Numbered from the stretch's first letter, positions 1 to 9,129 are shown. The stretch is DNA of 64,000 bases from Streptomyces cathayae (GCF_029760955.1 NZ_CP121682.1:4464001-4528000), one strand, 5' to 3'. The notes: generated from the sequence alone by a model not told the origin. Made by a program: numbers and translations.

Positions 1-153
1 GGAGAGGGGACTGCTGCGAAAGCGACTGCCGGTCATGCTCACGCACGATTCCCTCACATCGCCAACCCGGGGGTGACCCATGGTCGACGCGTGGTGACGC
101 GGAAGTGAATTAAGGGGGCGGTGTGGCCTCCGGGGAAAGGAAACGTACGATCG

Positions 154-654
154 ATGACCGTGCAAGGTTCGGAGAACTCTTCCCGCCGCGGCCGTCGCTC
201 CTCCACCATGGGCGGCATGCCACTCAACGACATGCCATGGTGGCGCTGGCGCAGCAATGTGCGCTCCGCGCTGCACATGCTCTCCGACCCCGGGTTCCAG
301 CAGGGCGTCTGGCTGGCCGGGGTGGACGGCTACGGTGACGTCACCGACGCGGTCTACCGGCTGGTCGAGGACACCTGGCTGGACAACTGGTCCGCCGAGA
401 AGTACGTCGGCACGATCTTCCGCGACTCCCAGGAGGCGGCGCTCGTCGACACCGCGGTGCTGCGGGTGCTGCGGATCATGCACCAGGTCGGTCCGGACGC
501 ACCGGTCACCGCCTACCTCGCGCACGAGGGATGGCCGGACGCGGTACGGGCCGCGCGGGACGCGCACGTGCGGCTGGCGGTGAGCGACGGGGAGGATCCC
601 GACACCGCGCCGCGGACCCTCGAGGCGCTGCACATCCTTACGCGGTCCGCGTAA
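154..654 (+). CDS. Conserved Streptomyces hypothetical protein
   Basis: A 166-residue soluble protein that I cannot assign to a function. It has a tryptophan-rich N-terminal patch (MPWWRWR), no signal peptide or membrane segment, and no catalytic motif that I recognise. I chose ATG 154 because GGGAAAGGAAA lies about 10 bases upstream; an in-frame GTG at 121 has no ribosome binding site. purU starts 46 bases downstream on the same strand, so co-transcription is possible. From memory, a protein of this kind (the SCO4402 type) sits near purU in other Streptomyces; that link is recollection, not something the sequence shows. Confidence 0.75.
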   Translation: MTVQGSENSSRRGRRSSTMGGMPLNDMPWWRWRSNVRSALHMLSDPGFQQGVWLAGVDGYGDVTDAVYRLVEDTWLDNWSAEKYVGTIFRDSQEAALVDTAVLRVLRIMHQVGPDAPVTAYLAHEGWPDAVRAARDAHVRLAVSDGEDPDTAPRTLEALHILTRSA

Positions 655-700
655 CGGGACGGCTCCTCGTCCGTGATCCGCGTGTGGGACCCTTTCCCGC

Positions 701-1582
701 ATGAGTGAGCAGCCCATTCGAACAGAGACCCCGGCCGACCAGTACGTCCTGACCCTGTCCTGCCCCGACAAGCAGGGCATCGTGCACGCCGTGTCGAGCT
801 ATCTGTTCATGACCGGTTGCAACATCGAGGACAGCCAGCAGTTCGGCGACCACGACACCGACCTGTTCTTCATGCGGGTCCACTTCTCCGCCGACGCACC
901 GGTGACCCTGGACAAGCTGCGGGCGAGTTTCGCGGCGATCGGTGACGCGTTCCGGATGGACTGGCAGATCAACCGGGCCGACGAGAAGATGCGCGTCCTC
1001 CTGATGGTCAGCAAGTTCGGCCACTGCCTGAACGACCTGCTCTTCCGCGCCCAGATCGGCGCGCTGCCGGTGGAGATCGCCGGAGTGGTGTCCAACCACA
1101 CCGACTTCGCGGAGCTGGTGGCCTCGTACAACATCCCCTTCCACCACCTGCCGGTGACGAAGGACACCAAGGCGGAGGCCGAGGCGAAGCTGCTGGAGAT
1201 CGTGCGCGAGGAGGACGTCGAACTCGTCGTGCTCGCCCGCTACATGCAGGTCCTCTCGGACGACCTGTGCAAGCAGCTCTCCGGGCGGATCATCAACATC
1301 CACCACTCCTTCCTGCCGAGCTTCAAGGGCGCGAAGCCGTACCACCAGGCGCACGCCCGGGGAGTGAAGCTGATCGGCGCCACCGCGCACTACGTCACCG
1401 CCGACCTCGACGAGGGCCCGATCATCGAGCAGGAGGTCGAGCGGGTGGGGCACGGTGTCACCCCGGACCAGCTCGTCGCCGTCGGCCGCGACGTGGAGTG
1501 CCAGGCGCTGGCGCGCGCGGTGAAGTGGCACGCGGAACGCCGCATCCTGCTGAACGGGCGGCGGACGGTGGTCTTCGCCTGA
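701..1582 (+). CDS. purU: Formyltetrahydrofolate deformylase
   Basis: Hydrolyses 10-formyltetrahydrofolate to tetrahydrofolate and formate, balancing one-carbon pools in the cytoplasm. The 293 residues carry an N-terminal ACT domain (about 12-90, with CPDKQGIVHAVS) that senses glycine or methionine in this family. A formyltransferase fold follows (about 95-275), with the catalytic segment NIHHSFLPSFKG and the later DEGPI motif. Length matches PurU. The ATG at 701 has no clear Shine-Dalgarno sequence. The stop codon lies inside a tandem repeat that runs into the 3' flank. Confidence 0.95.
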   Translation: MSEQPIRTETPADQYVLTLSCPDKQGIVHAVSSYLFMTGCNIEDSQQFGDHDTDLFFMRVHFSADAPVTLDKLRASFAAIGDAFRMDWQINRADEKMRVLLMVSKFGHCLNDLLFRAQIGALPVEIAGVVSNHTDFAELVASYNIPFHHLPVTKDTKAEAEAKLLEIVREEDVELVVLARYMQVLSDDLCKQLSGRIINIHHSFLPSFKGAKPYHQAHARGVKLIGATAHYVTADLDEGPIIEQEVERVGHGVTPDQLVAVGRDVECQALARAVKWHAERRILLNGRRTVVFA

Positions 1583-1623
1583 GGACGGTGGTCCTCGCCT
1601 GCGGGCGGTGGCCCTCGCCCGAA
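1564..1623 (+). repeat. 20-bp tandem repeat, 3 copies, across the purU stop
   Basis: Three adjacent 20-bp units start at 1564, 1584 and 1604. The first, GACGGTGGTCTTCGCCTGAG, contains the last purU codons and the stop; the next two differ by a few substitutions. This looks like local duplication of the gene end. Confidence 0.85.
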
Positions 1624-1691
1624 CCGCCGGCCGTCCGGACCCGGGGCCTCGTGCTCCGTCCGGAAGGGCCGGCGGGCCCTGCCGCCTCCTG

Positions 1692-2951
1692 CTACATCCT
1701 GCTCAGTGAGGCCGCCGCCAGGAGGACCTCACTGATCGCCTCCTTGTCGCCGACCTGCCCGGCGGCCGCCTCCCGCGGGGGCACGTGGCCCGCCGCCAGA
1801 CGGCAGAACTCCGAACCGTCGAGGGCGATGTGGGCCACCTCGTGCTCGGCGGAGCCCCGGGCGGCGGGGGAGTCCAGCGGGATCAGCCACTCCCCGCCAC
1901 CGGACCCCTCGATCTCCAGCCGCAGGCTCCGCCCCGGCGCACCGGCCGCGACCAGCCGCCGCCCGCCGGGCGCGTCCGGCCCGGAGCGGCGGCGCGCCTC
2001 CAGGACGGACGGCAGCATCCGCGCGGCCAGGTCGACCATGCGGTGCAGATGCCGTCCGGTGGGCGGATCGTACGGATAGTCCACCGCCTCGGCGATGTCC
2101 TCCGCGTGCACCCAGCACTCGAAGGCGCGGTCCAGCATCGCGTCGTGCAGCGGCAGCTCGAAGTCGCCGTACGACACCGCCATCCGCCCGGCCCGGCTGC
2201 CCGTGAAGGACACGGTCCGCACCAGGTCGTGGGTCTGCGCACGCCAGGGCGTTCGTACCGAGCGGGTGGGCGGGGAAGGGGAGGCACTCCAGTACGCCTC
2301 GGTGCGGGCCGACGGGGTGGGCCGCTCGGCCGGCAGGCCGCCGAGCGGGTCGTCCAGCCCGAGGGCGACCGCGACCAGGCCGTCGACGGTCAGCAGATGC
2401 GCGATGACCCCGGCGACCGTGGTGCGGCGGGTGGTCGCCTCGTCGGCCTCGTACCAGCGCAGCCGCACGGGTGCGTGCCACTCGGTGTCGCCGAAGTCCT
2501 GGAGCAGTGCGTCCAGCCGGGCCGTCTCGGCGTCGTAGGCGGCGGCCCAGTCGGGTACGGGGATGCGCGGCGGGCGCCGCTTGAGGCAGGACTCCAGGAC
2601 GCGGGTGCGCAGCCCCGGGTTCAGATCGAGGTTCTCGGGGCGCTGCAGCAGCCCGACCGCGTCGCGCAGGCGCAGCGCCTCGTCGGCGCAGGCCCCGCAG
2701 TCGCCGAGGTGCTCCTCGACAGCCGCCGTCTCCTCCGGCGCGCAGGCGGCCAGCGCCCACGCGCCCAGCAGTGACTTCAGCACCCGGTGCTCCAGCACCA
2801 GCGGCTCGGCCGGTTGCGACGCCGGTGCCGGCCGGGGCGGCCCGCCGTCCTCACGCGTACCGTCCGCCCCGTTTCCCGGGGCCGTGGGTGTCCCCGCGGC
2901 GGCGGCGGTGGCGGTGGTGTCGTCGGACGGCTCGGGACGGTCGTCGTTCAC
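1692..2951 (-). CDS. Zinc-finger anti-sigma factor with maleylpyruvate isomerase-like domain
   Basis: Probable anti-sigma factor for the sigma gene immediately upstream. The 419-residue product has a low-complexity N-terminus and then a ZAS-type zinc-binding signature, HLGDCGAC (H-x3-C-x2-C), of the kind that clasps ECF sigma factors. A long C-terminal part resembles the mycothiol-dependent maleylpyruvate isomerase / DinB fold (RLDALLQDFG, VAGVIAHLLTVDGL). No membrane segment is visible, so it should be cytoplasmic. Its ATG overlaps the sigma stop codon by four bases (2948-2951), implying translational coupling. A redox role through the zinc site or mycothiol is inference. Confidence 0.85.
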   Translation of the reverse strand: MNDDRPEPSDDTTATAAAAGTPTAPGNGADGTREDGGPPRPAPASQPAEPLVLEHRVLKSLLGAWALAACAPEETAAVEEHLGDCGACADEALRLRDAVGLLQRPENLDLNPGLRTRVLESCLKRRPPRIPVPDWAAAYDAETARLDALLQDFGDTEWHAPVRLRWYEADEATTRRTTVAGVIAHLLTVDGLVAVALGLDDPLGGLPAERPTPSARTEAYWSASPSPPTRSVRTPWRAQTHDLVRTVSFTGSRAGRMAVSYGDFELPLHDAMLDRAFECWVHAEDIAEAVDYPYDPPTGRHLHRMVDLAARMLPSVLEARRRSGPDAPGGRRLVAAGAPGRSLRLEIEGSGGGEWLIPLDSPAARGSAEHEVAHIALDGSEFCRLAAGHVPPREAAAGQVGDKEAISEVLLAAASLSRM

Positions 2952-3544
2952 GCCGCACCCCCGATGCCGGGCGGGGCGTCCAACTGTGCCGTCTCGGTGT
3001 CGTGAGCCGTGGCCAGCAGTTGCAGGCCCAGCCGGAGGCGGCGACGGGCCTCGTCCTCGGTGACGCCGAGGTCGGCTGCGGTCTGGTGGTAGTCGCGGCG
3101 CTGGAAGTACGCCTGCTCCAGTGCGGCCCGCAGCGGTACCGGCATGGCGTGCACGATGTAGTCCGCGCGGGCGGCCACCGAGGCGTGGCGCACCTGGCGC
3201 TCCAGCTCCTCGGCGTCGCCGGGGGAGCCGTGGGTGCTGTGGGCGAGCGCCGCCGTCCTGGTGGCGCGCAGCCGCTCGACGGCCAGTCGGTGGGTCAGCT
3301 CGGCGACCCAGGTGCGCAGCGGGCCCCGCCGGGGGTCGTAGGTGTCCGGCTGCTCCCAGACGTGGGCGAAGACCTCGCGGGTGATGCCGTCGGCGGCGTG
3401 CTCGTCGCCGAGGACGCGATGGGCGAGGCCGTGCACGAGGGAGGCGAACCGGTCGTAGAACTCACCGAGTGCCGCGGCCTCCCCGCGGGCGAGCCGCTGC
3501 TGCATCGTGCGGTCCCAGTGAGGCGGTACGTCGCTTTTCGTCAT
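2948..3544 (-). CDS. ECF-type RNA polymerase sigma factor
   Basis: A 198-residue group IV sigma factor that would direct RNA polymerase to a stress regulon. Region 2 spans about residues 25-95 (FYDRFASLVHGLAHRVLG, YDPRRGPLRTWVAELTHRLA). Region 4 spans about 130-185 (LRAALEQAYFQRRDYHQTAA, then a helix-turn-helix ending in ARRRLRLGL). I chose the ATG at 3544; the frame stays open upstream for over 2 kb, but that extension is antisense noise. The gene overlaps its putative anti-sigma partner by four bases. A direct repeat at 3604-3649 lies in its promoter region. Confidence 0.88.
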   Translation of the reverse strand: MTKSDVPPHWDRTMQQRLARGEAAALGEFYDRFASLVHGLAHRVLGDEHAADGITREVFAHVWEQPDTYDPRRGPLRTWVAELTHRLAVERLRATRTAALAHSTHGSPGDAEELERQVRHASVAARADYIVHAMPVPLRAALEQAYFQRRDYHQTAADLGVTEDEARRRLRLGLQLLATAHDTETAQLDAPPGIGGAA

Positions 3545-3603
3545 GCGGCCCTCTTCACCCCTGCTCCTCCCCGGAACCCCGGGCCGGTCGTGCCCGGGCC
3601 GGC

Positions 3604-3649
3604 GTGTGCCACCGACTCCATGAATCGTGTGCCCACCGACTCCATGAAT
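3604..3649. repeat. 22/23-bp direct repeat upstream of the sigma gene
   Basis: GTGTGC followed by CACCGACTCCATGAAT occurs twice in tandem (3604-3625 and 3627-3649), 60-105 bases upstream of the sigma start. The placement suggests an operator or activator site. The rest of the 3545-3919 intergenic region is divergent leader for the sigma and STAS genes with no further gene visible. Confidence 0.7.
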
Positions 3650-3919
3650 GTAGTCGGCACGTCGGAGAACGCACGCCCCTTTACGGCAATGTGCGCCCCC
3701 TGCCGAGCCGCAGGTGGTAGGGAGCCACCCACGGGCACATCGGATGCCGTCCCGGGTGCGCCTACCCAGCTGCTCGCCGATCGGAACTGACTGGACTGGA
3801 TCTGAACTTGTCGAATGAGACCGAAGTCGACTGAAACAAGCCTTTACTGTTCGGTAACGGTTTCTCCGCTCGCGTTTCAGGGCACGGCCGGTGGGCAGCC
3901 GCGCTGCAAGGAAGCGTAG

Positions 3920-4330
3920 GTGTTTCTTCCGTTTCGGCGAGCGAAGGGCGTGGTGGTGGCCTTCAAAGTGACCGACGGGCAGCAGGGCGAGTGGGCCGTG
4001 CTCCGGGTGTCGGGCGAACTGGACCTGGTGACGTCGCCGGTGCTGCGTCAGCGGGTGCACGACGCGGTGGCCGACGGCAGACACCGCCTCGTCCTCGATC
4101 TCTCCGAGGTGTGGTTCTGCGACTCCAGCGGCGTCGGGGTGCTCATAGCCACCCGCCGGCTGCTGCGTTCCTGCCAGGGCAGTCTGCGGTTGATCCTGCC
4201 CGCGCACGGGGCCGCCGACGGCAGTCACGTCAACCGGGTCCTGGGCGCGCTCGGTGTCCGCCGCCTCTTCGACGTGCACCCGGACGTCCCGTCCGCGGTG
4301 GACGGGAGCTCCCGCCCGCTGTCGGCCTGA
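3920..4330 (+). CDS. STAS-domain anti-sigma factor antagonist
   Basis: Anti-anti-sigma protein of the SpoIIAA/RsbV type, which binds an RsbW-like kinase and frees its sigma factor. The 136 residues contain the STAS core (about 14-115) with the phosphorylation loop FCDSSGVGVLIATRR; the serine after D is the usual target of the partner kinase. The GTG at 3920 is preceded by AAGGAAG at the right distance; a later GTG cluster near 3950 is a possible alternative. It is divergent from the sigma/anti-sigma pair. The ATP-binding protein at 5860 is the nearest candidate kinase (inference). Confidence 0.88.
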   Translation: MFLPFRRAKGVVVAFKVTDGQQGEWAVLRVSGELDLVTSPVLRQRVHDAVADGRHRLVLDLSEVWFCDSSGVGVLIATRRLLRSCQGSLRLILPAHGAADGSHVNRVLGALGVRRLFDVHPDVPSAVDGSSRPLSA

Positions 4331-4555
4331 GCCGACCGCGGGCCCTCGGGGCGGCGCGCGCGACGGACCTCGGGCACACGCGCACCACGAACACCCTGTG
4401 CACCGCGCATACCACGAAAGGTGCCGTGTGTCACATGGTTGTCCTGGAATTCTCCCGTTCTTGGTGCAAGCACCGTTTCCGAATTCATGAAGCCGCCTCG
4501 TACGACGTACCCTCCGAGCGAGACGACCCTCTGAGTAAGGCGGCCTGAAAGAAAC

Positions 4556-5068
4556 ATGGTCACCAGCGAGTACGAGCGCCGGATCGCGGCCCGGTTCGCC
4601 ACCTTCGACCAGGACGGCAACGGTTACATCGACCGCGAGGACTTCAGCGGAGCGGCCAAGGCGCTGCTCGCCGAGTTCGGCACGCGGGCCCGCTCCGACA
4701 AGGGCCAGGCCCTGTACGGCGGCGCCGAGGCCTTCTGGCAGGGCATGGCGGGCATCGCGGACCACGACGGCGACCAGCGCATCACCCGCGCGGAATTCGT
4801 GACCGGCGCGGTGAAGCGGCTGCGGGACAACCCGGACCGGTTCGCCGAGATCGCCCGGCCCTTCCTGCGCGCGACCCTCGCCCTGGCCGGCCCGGACGGC
4901 GACGGCGCGGTCGGCGTGGCGGAGATCGCCCGCGTCCTGAGGGCGCTCGGCGTCCCCGATGCGCTCGCCGGATCCGCTGCCGCCACGCTGGACACGGACG
5001 GTGACGGCAGGATCGGCGAGGAAGAGATCGTACGGGGCTTCGCCCGCTACTTCACCGTCCCCGAGTAG
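4556..5068 (+). CDS. EF-hand calcium-binding protein (calerythrin-like)
   Basis: A 170-residue cytoplasmic protein with four EF-hand loops. Loop 1 is D18-Q-D20-G-N22-G, with D29 instead of E at the last position. Loop 2 is D69-H-D71-G-D73 to E80. Loop 3 starts with G112 instead of D, so it is probably weak or dead. Loop 4 is D146-T-D148-G-D150 to E157. This is the sarcoplasmic/calerythrin arrangement known in actinomycetes, suggesting Ca2+ buffering or sensing. The ATG is preceded by GAAAGAAAC. A strong hairpin terminator follows the stop. Confidence 0.92.
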   Translation: MVTSEYERRIAARFATFDQDGNGYIDREDFSGAAKALLAEFGTRARSDKGQALYGGAEAFWQGMAGIADHDGDQRITRAEFVTGAVKRLRDNPDRFAEIARPFLRATLALAGPDGDGAVGVAEIARVLRALGVPDALAGSAAATLDTDGDGRIGEEEIVRGFARYFTVPE

Positions 5069-5078
5069 GACGGGTCCC

Positions 5079-5124
5079 CACGGCTCCGGGCGCGAGCCGA
5101 CGGCGCAACACGCCCGGAGCCGTG
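5079..5124 (+). terminator. Hairpin terminator after the EF-hand gene
   Basis: Perfect 14-bp stem CACGGCTCCGGGCG (5079-5092) with its complement at 5111-5124 and an 18-base loop, ten bases after the stop codon. Confidence 0.8.
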
Positions 5125-5859
5125 AACGGTTCGGCCGCGGCCGGTCGGGCCCCTCCCGGTGGGGGCCCGACCGGTGCGCAGGGAGGACGGCCCGCGCGGA
5201 GAGTGTCCGCGCCGCCGCCCGCGGGACGGCCGTCACCGCCGGCCCCGCGGACAGTGCGGCGGCCCGGCCGCCCGCCAAAACGCCTGGGTGCGGACGCGGC
5301 GTGCGGGATCGGTGACAGAGCGTGAGGGTTTGTCCGTTGTGGAACCGCTCGCCGGAACGGCCCGCCCCGCCCCCCGTCTGCGATGTCCTGGAATGCTCCC
5401 GCTCGAATGTCGCGGATCGTGGCGCGGTGAGGTCACGGAGCGTCGGTACCGTGTTGTGTCCTCTGTGTGACTCGTCACGGCCCGGAGTCGGCTGCCCGCT
5501 CCGGTACCTTGTGTGGGATGCGAGTGGTCGTGAGCACGCACAGCACGGGAGTCGCCTCCGGGGCGGCCCCGGACATGTCGCCGTCTGCCACTGTTCGCCG
5601 TGCGACCAGGCCTGCCGCCACCGCCTGTTCGGCCGGCCGGGGCGGGCGTCGCACAGTATGCCGTACGCGTACTCCTTCGCGCTGGAATATGCCCGAAGCG
5701 CTTGTTGACGTGACTGTACGTCAACCATGCTGTCCCGTAAGGGACTCACGTTCCGTGATCCCTGTCCCGGCCGCTGTTCTGGCCATGCAGAGAATGGCTA
5801 CGATCGTGGCCCTCGTGAGGCGCGAGTCCAAGTGTCCGCCGGTTCGGATGGTGTGAGCG
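5125..5859. other. 735-bp gene-free region with operator-like repeats
   Basis: No reading frame here has convincing codon use or a ribosome binding site. It holds the upstream region of the ATP-binding gene, including an inverted repeat at 5705-5724 and a small GTCCC-GTAA-GGGAC hairpin at 5732-5745. Confidence 0.6.
5705..5724. promoter_or_regulatory. Inverted repeat TTGACGT-N6-ACGTCAA
   Basis: Perfect 7-bp arms (5705-5711, 5718-5724) separated by six bases, about 135 bases upstream of the ATP-binding protein gene. The left arm also reads as a -35 element (TTGACG). It is likely a dimeric regulator site; the regulator is unknown. Confidence 0.5.
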
Positions 5860-6315
5860 GTGCAGGTGCTTCAAGTGCAACTGGAGATCCGGCCCGACCC
5901 CGCTGAGGTGGGGCGAGCCCGGCAGTGGACCCGCTCACGGCTGGCCGGGTCGGGTATAGAGGCCGACGAGCCGCTGTCCGAGACGCTGGTCCTTCTCGTC
6001 TCGGAGCTTGTCACCAACGCCGTCGTGCACACCGGCTGTCCGGCCGTACTGAGACTGTCCCTGACGGATGTGGAGGCAGGGGAGGCCACCGTCCGTCTGG
6101 AGGTGGCCGACCGGAGCAGCAGGGTGCCGGTGCCGCGCTGTGTGGACGGTGACGCGACCGGTGGGCGCGGGCTCGCCCTCGTCGACGGCCTGGCGGACCG
6201 CTGGGGGTGGAGTGCCGACGGCACCGGCAAGCGCATCTGGTGCGAACTGGACCGCGGCGCGGCCGCGCAGGAGCCCGCCCCGGCCTGTGGTGGAGTCGCG
6301 TACGAGGTGGTGTAG
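5860..6315 (+). CDS. ATP-binding protein, RsbW/SpoIIAB-like histidine-kinase ATPase
   Basis: A 151-residue GHKL ATPase of the anti-sigma-kinase type abundant in Streptomyces. The N box reads LVSELVTNAVVHTG and the G box GGRGLALVDGLADRWGW, both intact, followed by a strand ending in RIWCELD. Such proteins bind or phosphorylate STAS antagonists or sigma factors. The STAS gene at 3920 is the nearest candidate partner. The GTG start lacks a strong ribosome binding site, so the exact start is uncertain. Confidence 0.82.
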   Translation: MQVLQVQLEIRPDPAEVGRARQWTRSRLAGSGIEADEPLSETLVLLVSELVTNAVVHTGCPAVLRLSLTDVEAGEATVRLEVADRSSRVPVPRCVDGDATGGRGLALVDGLADRWGWSADGTGKRIWCELDRGAAAQEPAPACGGVAYEVV

Positions 6316-7163
6316 GACACGCGTGGGGCCGCCGGGTGGACGTGCGGTCGTGCCGGCGTGCCGGTGCACGGATGCACGGGGAGCCGGTCTCGCCGGCCGG
6401 AGTGTGAGCCGGTGCGCCGGGTGTGCTTCCGTGCGCGGTGACGAATAACCGGGCATATGGCGCAGGATCGCCCCTAAGGCCACGAATCGGCATTGACGTG
6501 CCGTGACCGCTTGATCACTCTGTTCGTCAGCGATTCGCTGCGAGGGGACGGCGAGGGCTTCGACGACGGGAGTCCTCGGCGAGTGTGGGTCGCGGCTGCG
6601 GCGTCGGTCCCCTTTGTGGTGAGGGGACTTGGGGAGGGAGCGCCGGAGCCGGAAGGCGGTGCGGTGCCGCCGCGCTCGGGACCGAGCGGCATCGCACCGC
6701 TGTCGCCGTGTGCCGCGGCCGGATCAGGATCGCGGAGTCGCGGAGTTCTGGAGCCCAGGAGCCCTGGAGGGTGGTGGCCGGCTCCTCCACAGGCTGTGGA
6801 TAACTTTTCTTTCGTGGCGGCGGCGACGGTGTGCACAGGGTGCCGCCGCGGAGTCCGGATCGCCGGGCCGTTCCGGCGGGGCCGCCTCCTCGGCGAACTC
6901 GTCACCGTGATCTGTCCGGTGGAGGATCCCGAGGGGGCGCGCACGGTGCCCGGCTTCCGGCCGTTACGGCCGTTCGCCCGTTCCGCCCTCGCTCCGCCCG
7001 CCCTTGCTCCGCCCGTCCTCGCTCCGTGCCGCGAGCGCTGCGGCCCGGTCGTCTTCGGCCGGGTCCTCCTCCGGTCCCGGCCGGTGCCGCGACGGCACGA
7101 CCGGGTCGCCGAACTGACAAGGCGTCAGAATCGGCCGGATCGGGGCGAGTCGATGAGCGGAAG
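6316..7163. other. 850-bp region without a convincing gene
   Basis: Open frames here are GC artefacts. Visible items are a palindrome overlapping a perfect DnaA-box-like TGTGGATAA (6786-6803) and a 15-bp triplicate repeat (6985-7029). Confidence 0.55.
6985..7029. repeat. 15-bp tandem repeat, 3 copies
   Basis: Units GCCCTCGCTCCGCCC, GCCCTTGCTCCGCCC and GTCCTCGCTCCGTGC lie head to tail in intergenic DNA downstream of the monooxygenase gene. Confidence 0.75.
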
Positions 7164-8366
7164 TCATCGGGGGAGTCGGGAGAGCCCCGGTGCCCCGTGG
7201 CGGGTCACCGCCTTGGCTATCTTCTCCGCGTCGATGGCCAGCTCGCGGAGGTTGCCGCTGATGGGGTTGGTGAAGCCGGTGAAGTACAGGCCGGGCGCGT
7301 GGGGCGGGGTGCCGGCGCCGCGGGCCATCGGTCTGCCCCGGTCGTCGAGGACGCCGAGGTGGCCGACGAGCCCCTCCAGTCCGCGGGCGTACCCGGTGGC
7401 CGCGATCACCGCGTCGGGGTCGACCCGGGTGCCGTCGGCGAGGGCGACCTTGCCGTCCTCGAACCCCGCCACGGCGGCCACGATCTCCACCCTGCCCCGC
7501 CGTACGGCGTCGACCAGCCCGACGTCCTGTACGGGGATGGCGCCCTCCAGCACCCTGCTGTAGAGGCCCTTGTCGGGGCGCGGAAGGCCCTGGGCCGAGA
7601 GGTCGGGCAGTGCCACCCTGGCCTGCGCCCGGGAGAGCCGGTCCACGAACCCGACCGGCAGCCGGCGCACCAGGACGGCCGAGTGCTGGGCGGGCCAGCC
7701 CGCGGTCGAGCGCCGCACGATGTGCGGCACGGTACGGACCGACAGCCGCACCCGGGAGGCGCCGCCCTCCACCAGGTCGACGGCGATCTCCGCGCCCGTG
7801 TTGCCGATCCCCGCGACGAGGACGTCCCGGCCGGCGAAGGGTTCGGCGTTGCGGTACTCGGACGCGTGCAGGAACTCGCCGGTGTGGGTCTCCCGGCCGG
7901 GCCACTCGGGCAGGCGGGGCGTGTGGTTGAAGCCGGTGGCGATCACGACCGCGGCGCCGGTCAGCTCGCGGCCCCCGGTGGCGCGCAGCAGCCAGCCCGT
8001 GTCGTCGGCGGTGCGCTCGACACGGGAGACCTCGACACCGGTGACGATCTCGAGGCGGTGGTGCTCGGCGTACTTCTCCAGGTACCGCACCATGTCGTCC
8101 CGGGTCACCCACTGCCCGAACCGGCGCGGTATCGGCAGACCGGGCAGCGCGGACAGGCGCCGTGTGGTGTGCAGGCGCAGCCGGTCGTAGTGGCGCCGCC
8201 AGGACGATCCCACGTGCTCGGACCGTTCCAGGACGACGGCCCGCACGCCCCGGGCACGCAGCGAGTACGCGACGGCGAGTCCGCCGGGACCACCGCCGAC
8301 GACGTAGACGGGGCGGTCCTCCCGGGGTGGTGCGGCGGGGTTCGGGGGCGTGGTGGAATCGGCCAT
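7164..8366 (-). CDS. FAD-dependent flavin monooxygenase (FMO/BVMO-like)
   Basis: About 400 residues. The FAD-binding dinucleotide fold is near the N-terminus (VYVVGGGPGGLAVAYSLRARG) and the second, NADPH-binding fold in the middle (VLVAGIGNTGAEIA). The late motif ATGYARG is typical of class B flavoprotein monooxygenases. Expected role: NADPH- and O2-dependent oxygenation of a small molecule; substrate unknown. I chose the ATG at 8366; an in-frame GTG at 8384 is possible. Neither has a Shine-Dalgarno sequence, so translation may be leaderless. It is divergent from the acetyltransferase at 8506. Confidence 0.88.
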   Translation of the reverse strand: MADSTTPPNPAAPPREDRPVYVVGGGPGGLAVAYSLRARGVRAVVLERSEHVGSSWRRHYDRLRLHTTRRLSALPGLPIPRRFGQWVTRDDMVRYLEKYAEHHRLEIVTGVEVSRVERTADDTGWLLRATGGRELTGAAVVIATGFNHTPRLPEWPGRETHTGEFLHASEYRNAEPFAGRDVLVAGIGNTGAEIAVDLVEGGASRVRLSVRTVPHIVRRSTAGWPAQHSAVLVRRLPVGFVDRLSRAQARVALPDLSAQGLPRPDKGLYSRVLEGAIPVQDVGLVDAVRRGRVEIVAAVAGFEDGKVALADGTRVDPDAVIAATGYARGLEGLVGHLGVLDDRGRPMARGAGTPPHAPGLYFTGFTNPISGNLRELAIDAEKIAKAVTRHGAPGLSRLPR

Positions 8367-8505
8367 GAGCGCGAGCGTAATCACGCATCAGGTTGATGGG
8401 TATCGGTCAAGACCGAAATTGGTTGCGGATTGATCACGTCTGGAGGGGCGGGGGCGGAACCGGGCACGAGAAATTCCGGTGTCCCGGCCGGTCGTGCAGG
8501 TTTGA

Positions 8506-9129
8506 ATGACCCGTATGGCTGATACACATACGCACCCGCGCTCCTCGCGGTCCCTCCCCGAACTCCACGGCCACGGCCTGCACCTGCGCCCCTGGGACCC
8601 GGCGTCCCGGTCCGACGCCGAGGTGTGGCTGCGCGGCACCACGGACCCGGAGTTCACCCGCTGGAACACCCCGCTCCGGCCGGTCACGGACGTCGAGGGC
8701 GCCCGGGAGACGCTGCGCAGGAGGGCGCAGTGGACCGAGGACGGCACGACCGTGTCCTTCCGGATCGCCGACGCGGACACCGGTACGCCCCTGGGGCACA
8801 TCGGTGTCAACGACGTCCGGCCGGTGCAGGGGCTGGGCATGGTCGGCTACTGGGTGCTGCCCGAGGCCCGCCGCCGGGGCGTGGCCACCCGGGCGCTGCT
8901 GCTCACCGCGCGGTGGGCGCTCACCGAACTCGGCCTGCACCGGCTCGAACTGGACCACGCGGCCGAACACGAGGTGTCCTGCCGGATCGCCGAACGGTGC
9001 GGGTTCCTTCCCGAGGGGACCCTGCGCGAGGCGATGTTCGCGGAGGGCCGCCACGACGCCTTCCGCGACTCCCACCTGCACGCCCGCCTCGCCACGGACC
9101 CGGAGCCGGCCCCGCCGAAGGCCCACTGA
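8506..9129 (+). CDS. GNAT family acetyltransferase (RimJ/RimL-like)
   Basis: A 207-residue N-acetyltransferase with the GNAT core. The acyl-CoA loop region reads MVGYWVLPEARRRGVATRALL, and the C-terminal half is HRLELDHAAEHEVSCRIAER, which resembles the ribosomal-protein and small-molecule acetyltransferases of the RimJ/RimL type. Substrate unknown. ATGs at 8506 and 8515 are both possible, with no strong ribosome binding site. The stop codon lies within an 11-bp tandem repeat. Confidence 0.88.
   Translation: MTRMADTHTHPRSSRSLPELHGHGLHLRPWDPASRSDAEVWLRGTTDPEFTRWNTPLRPVTDVEGARETLRRRAQWTEDGTTVSFRIADADTGTPLGHIGVNDVRPVQGLGMVGYWVLPEARRRGVATRALLLTARWALTELGLHRLELDHAAEHEVSCRIAERCGFLPEGTLREAMFAEGRHDAFRDSHLHARLATDPEPAPPKAH

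Noticed and set aside
2948..5749. 933-codon minus-strand frame containing the sigma factor
   Set aside because: Only the part from ATG 3544 encodes the sigma protein; the rest is antisense to the STAS and EF-hand genes.
6786..6803. Possible replication origin
   Set aside because: A single DnaA box with no cluster of boxes and no dnaA/dnaN neighbours.
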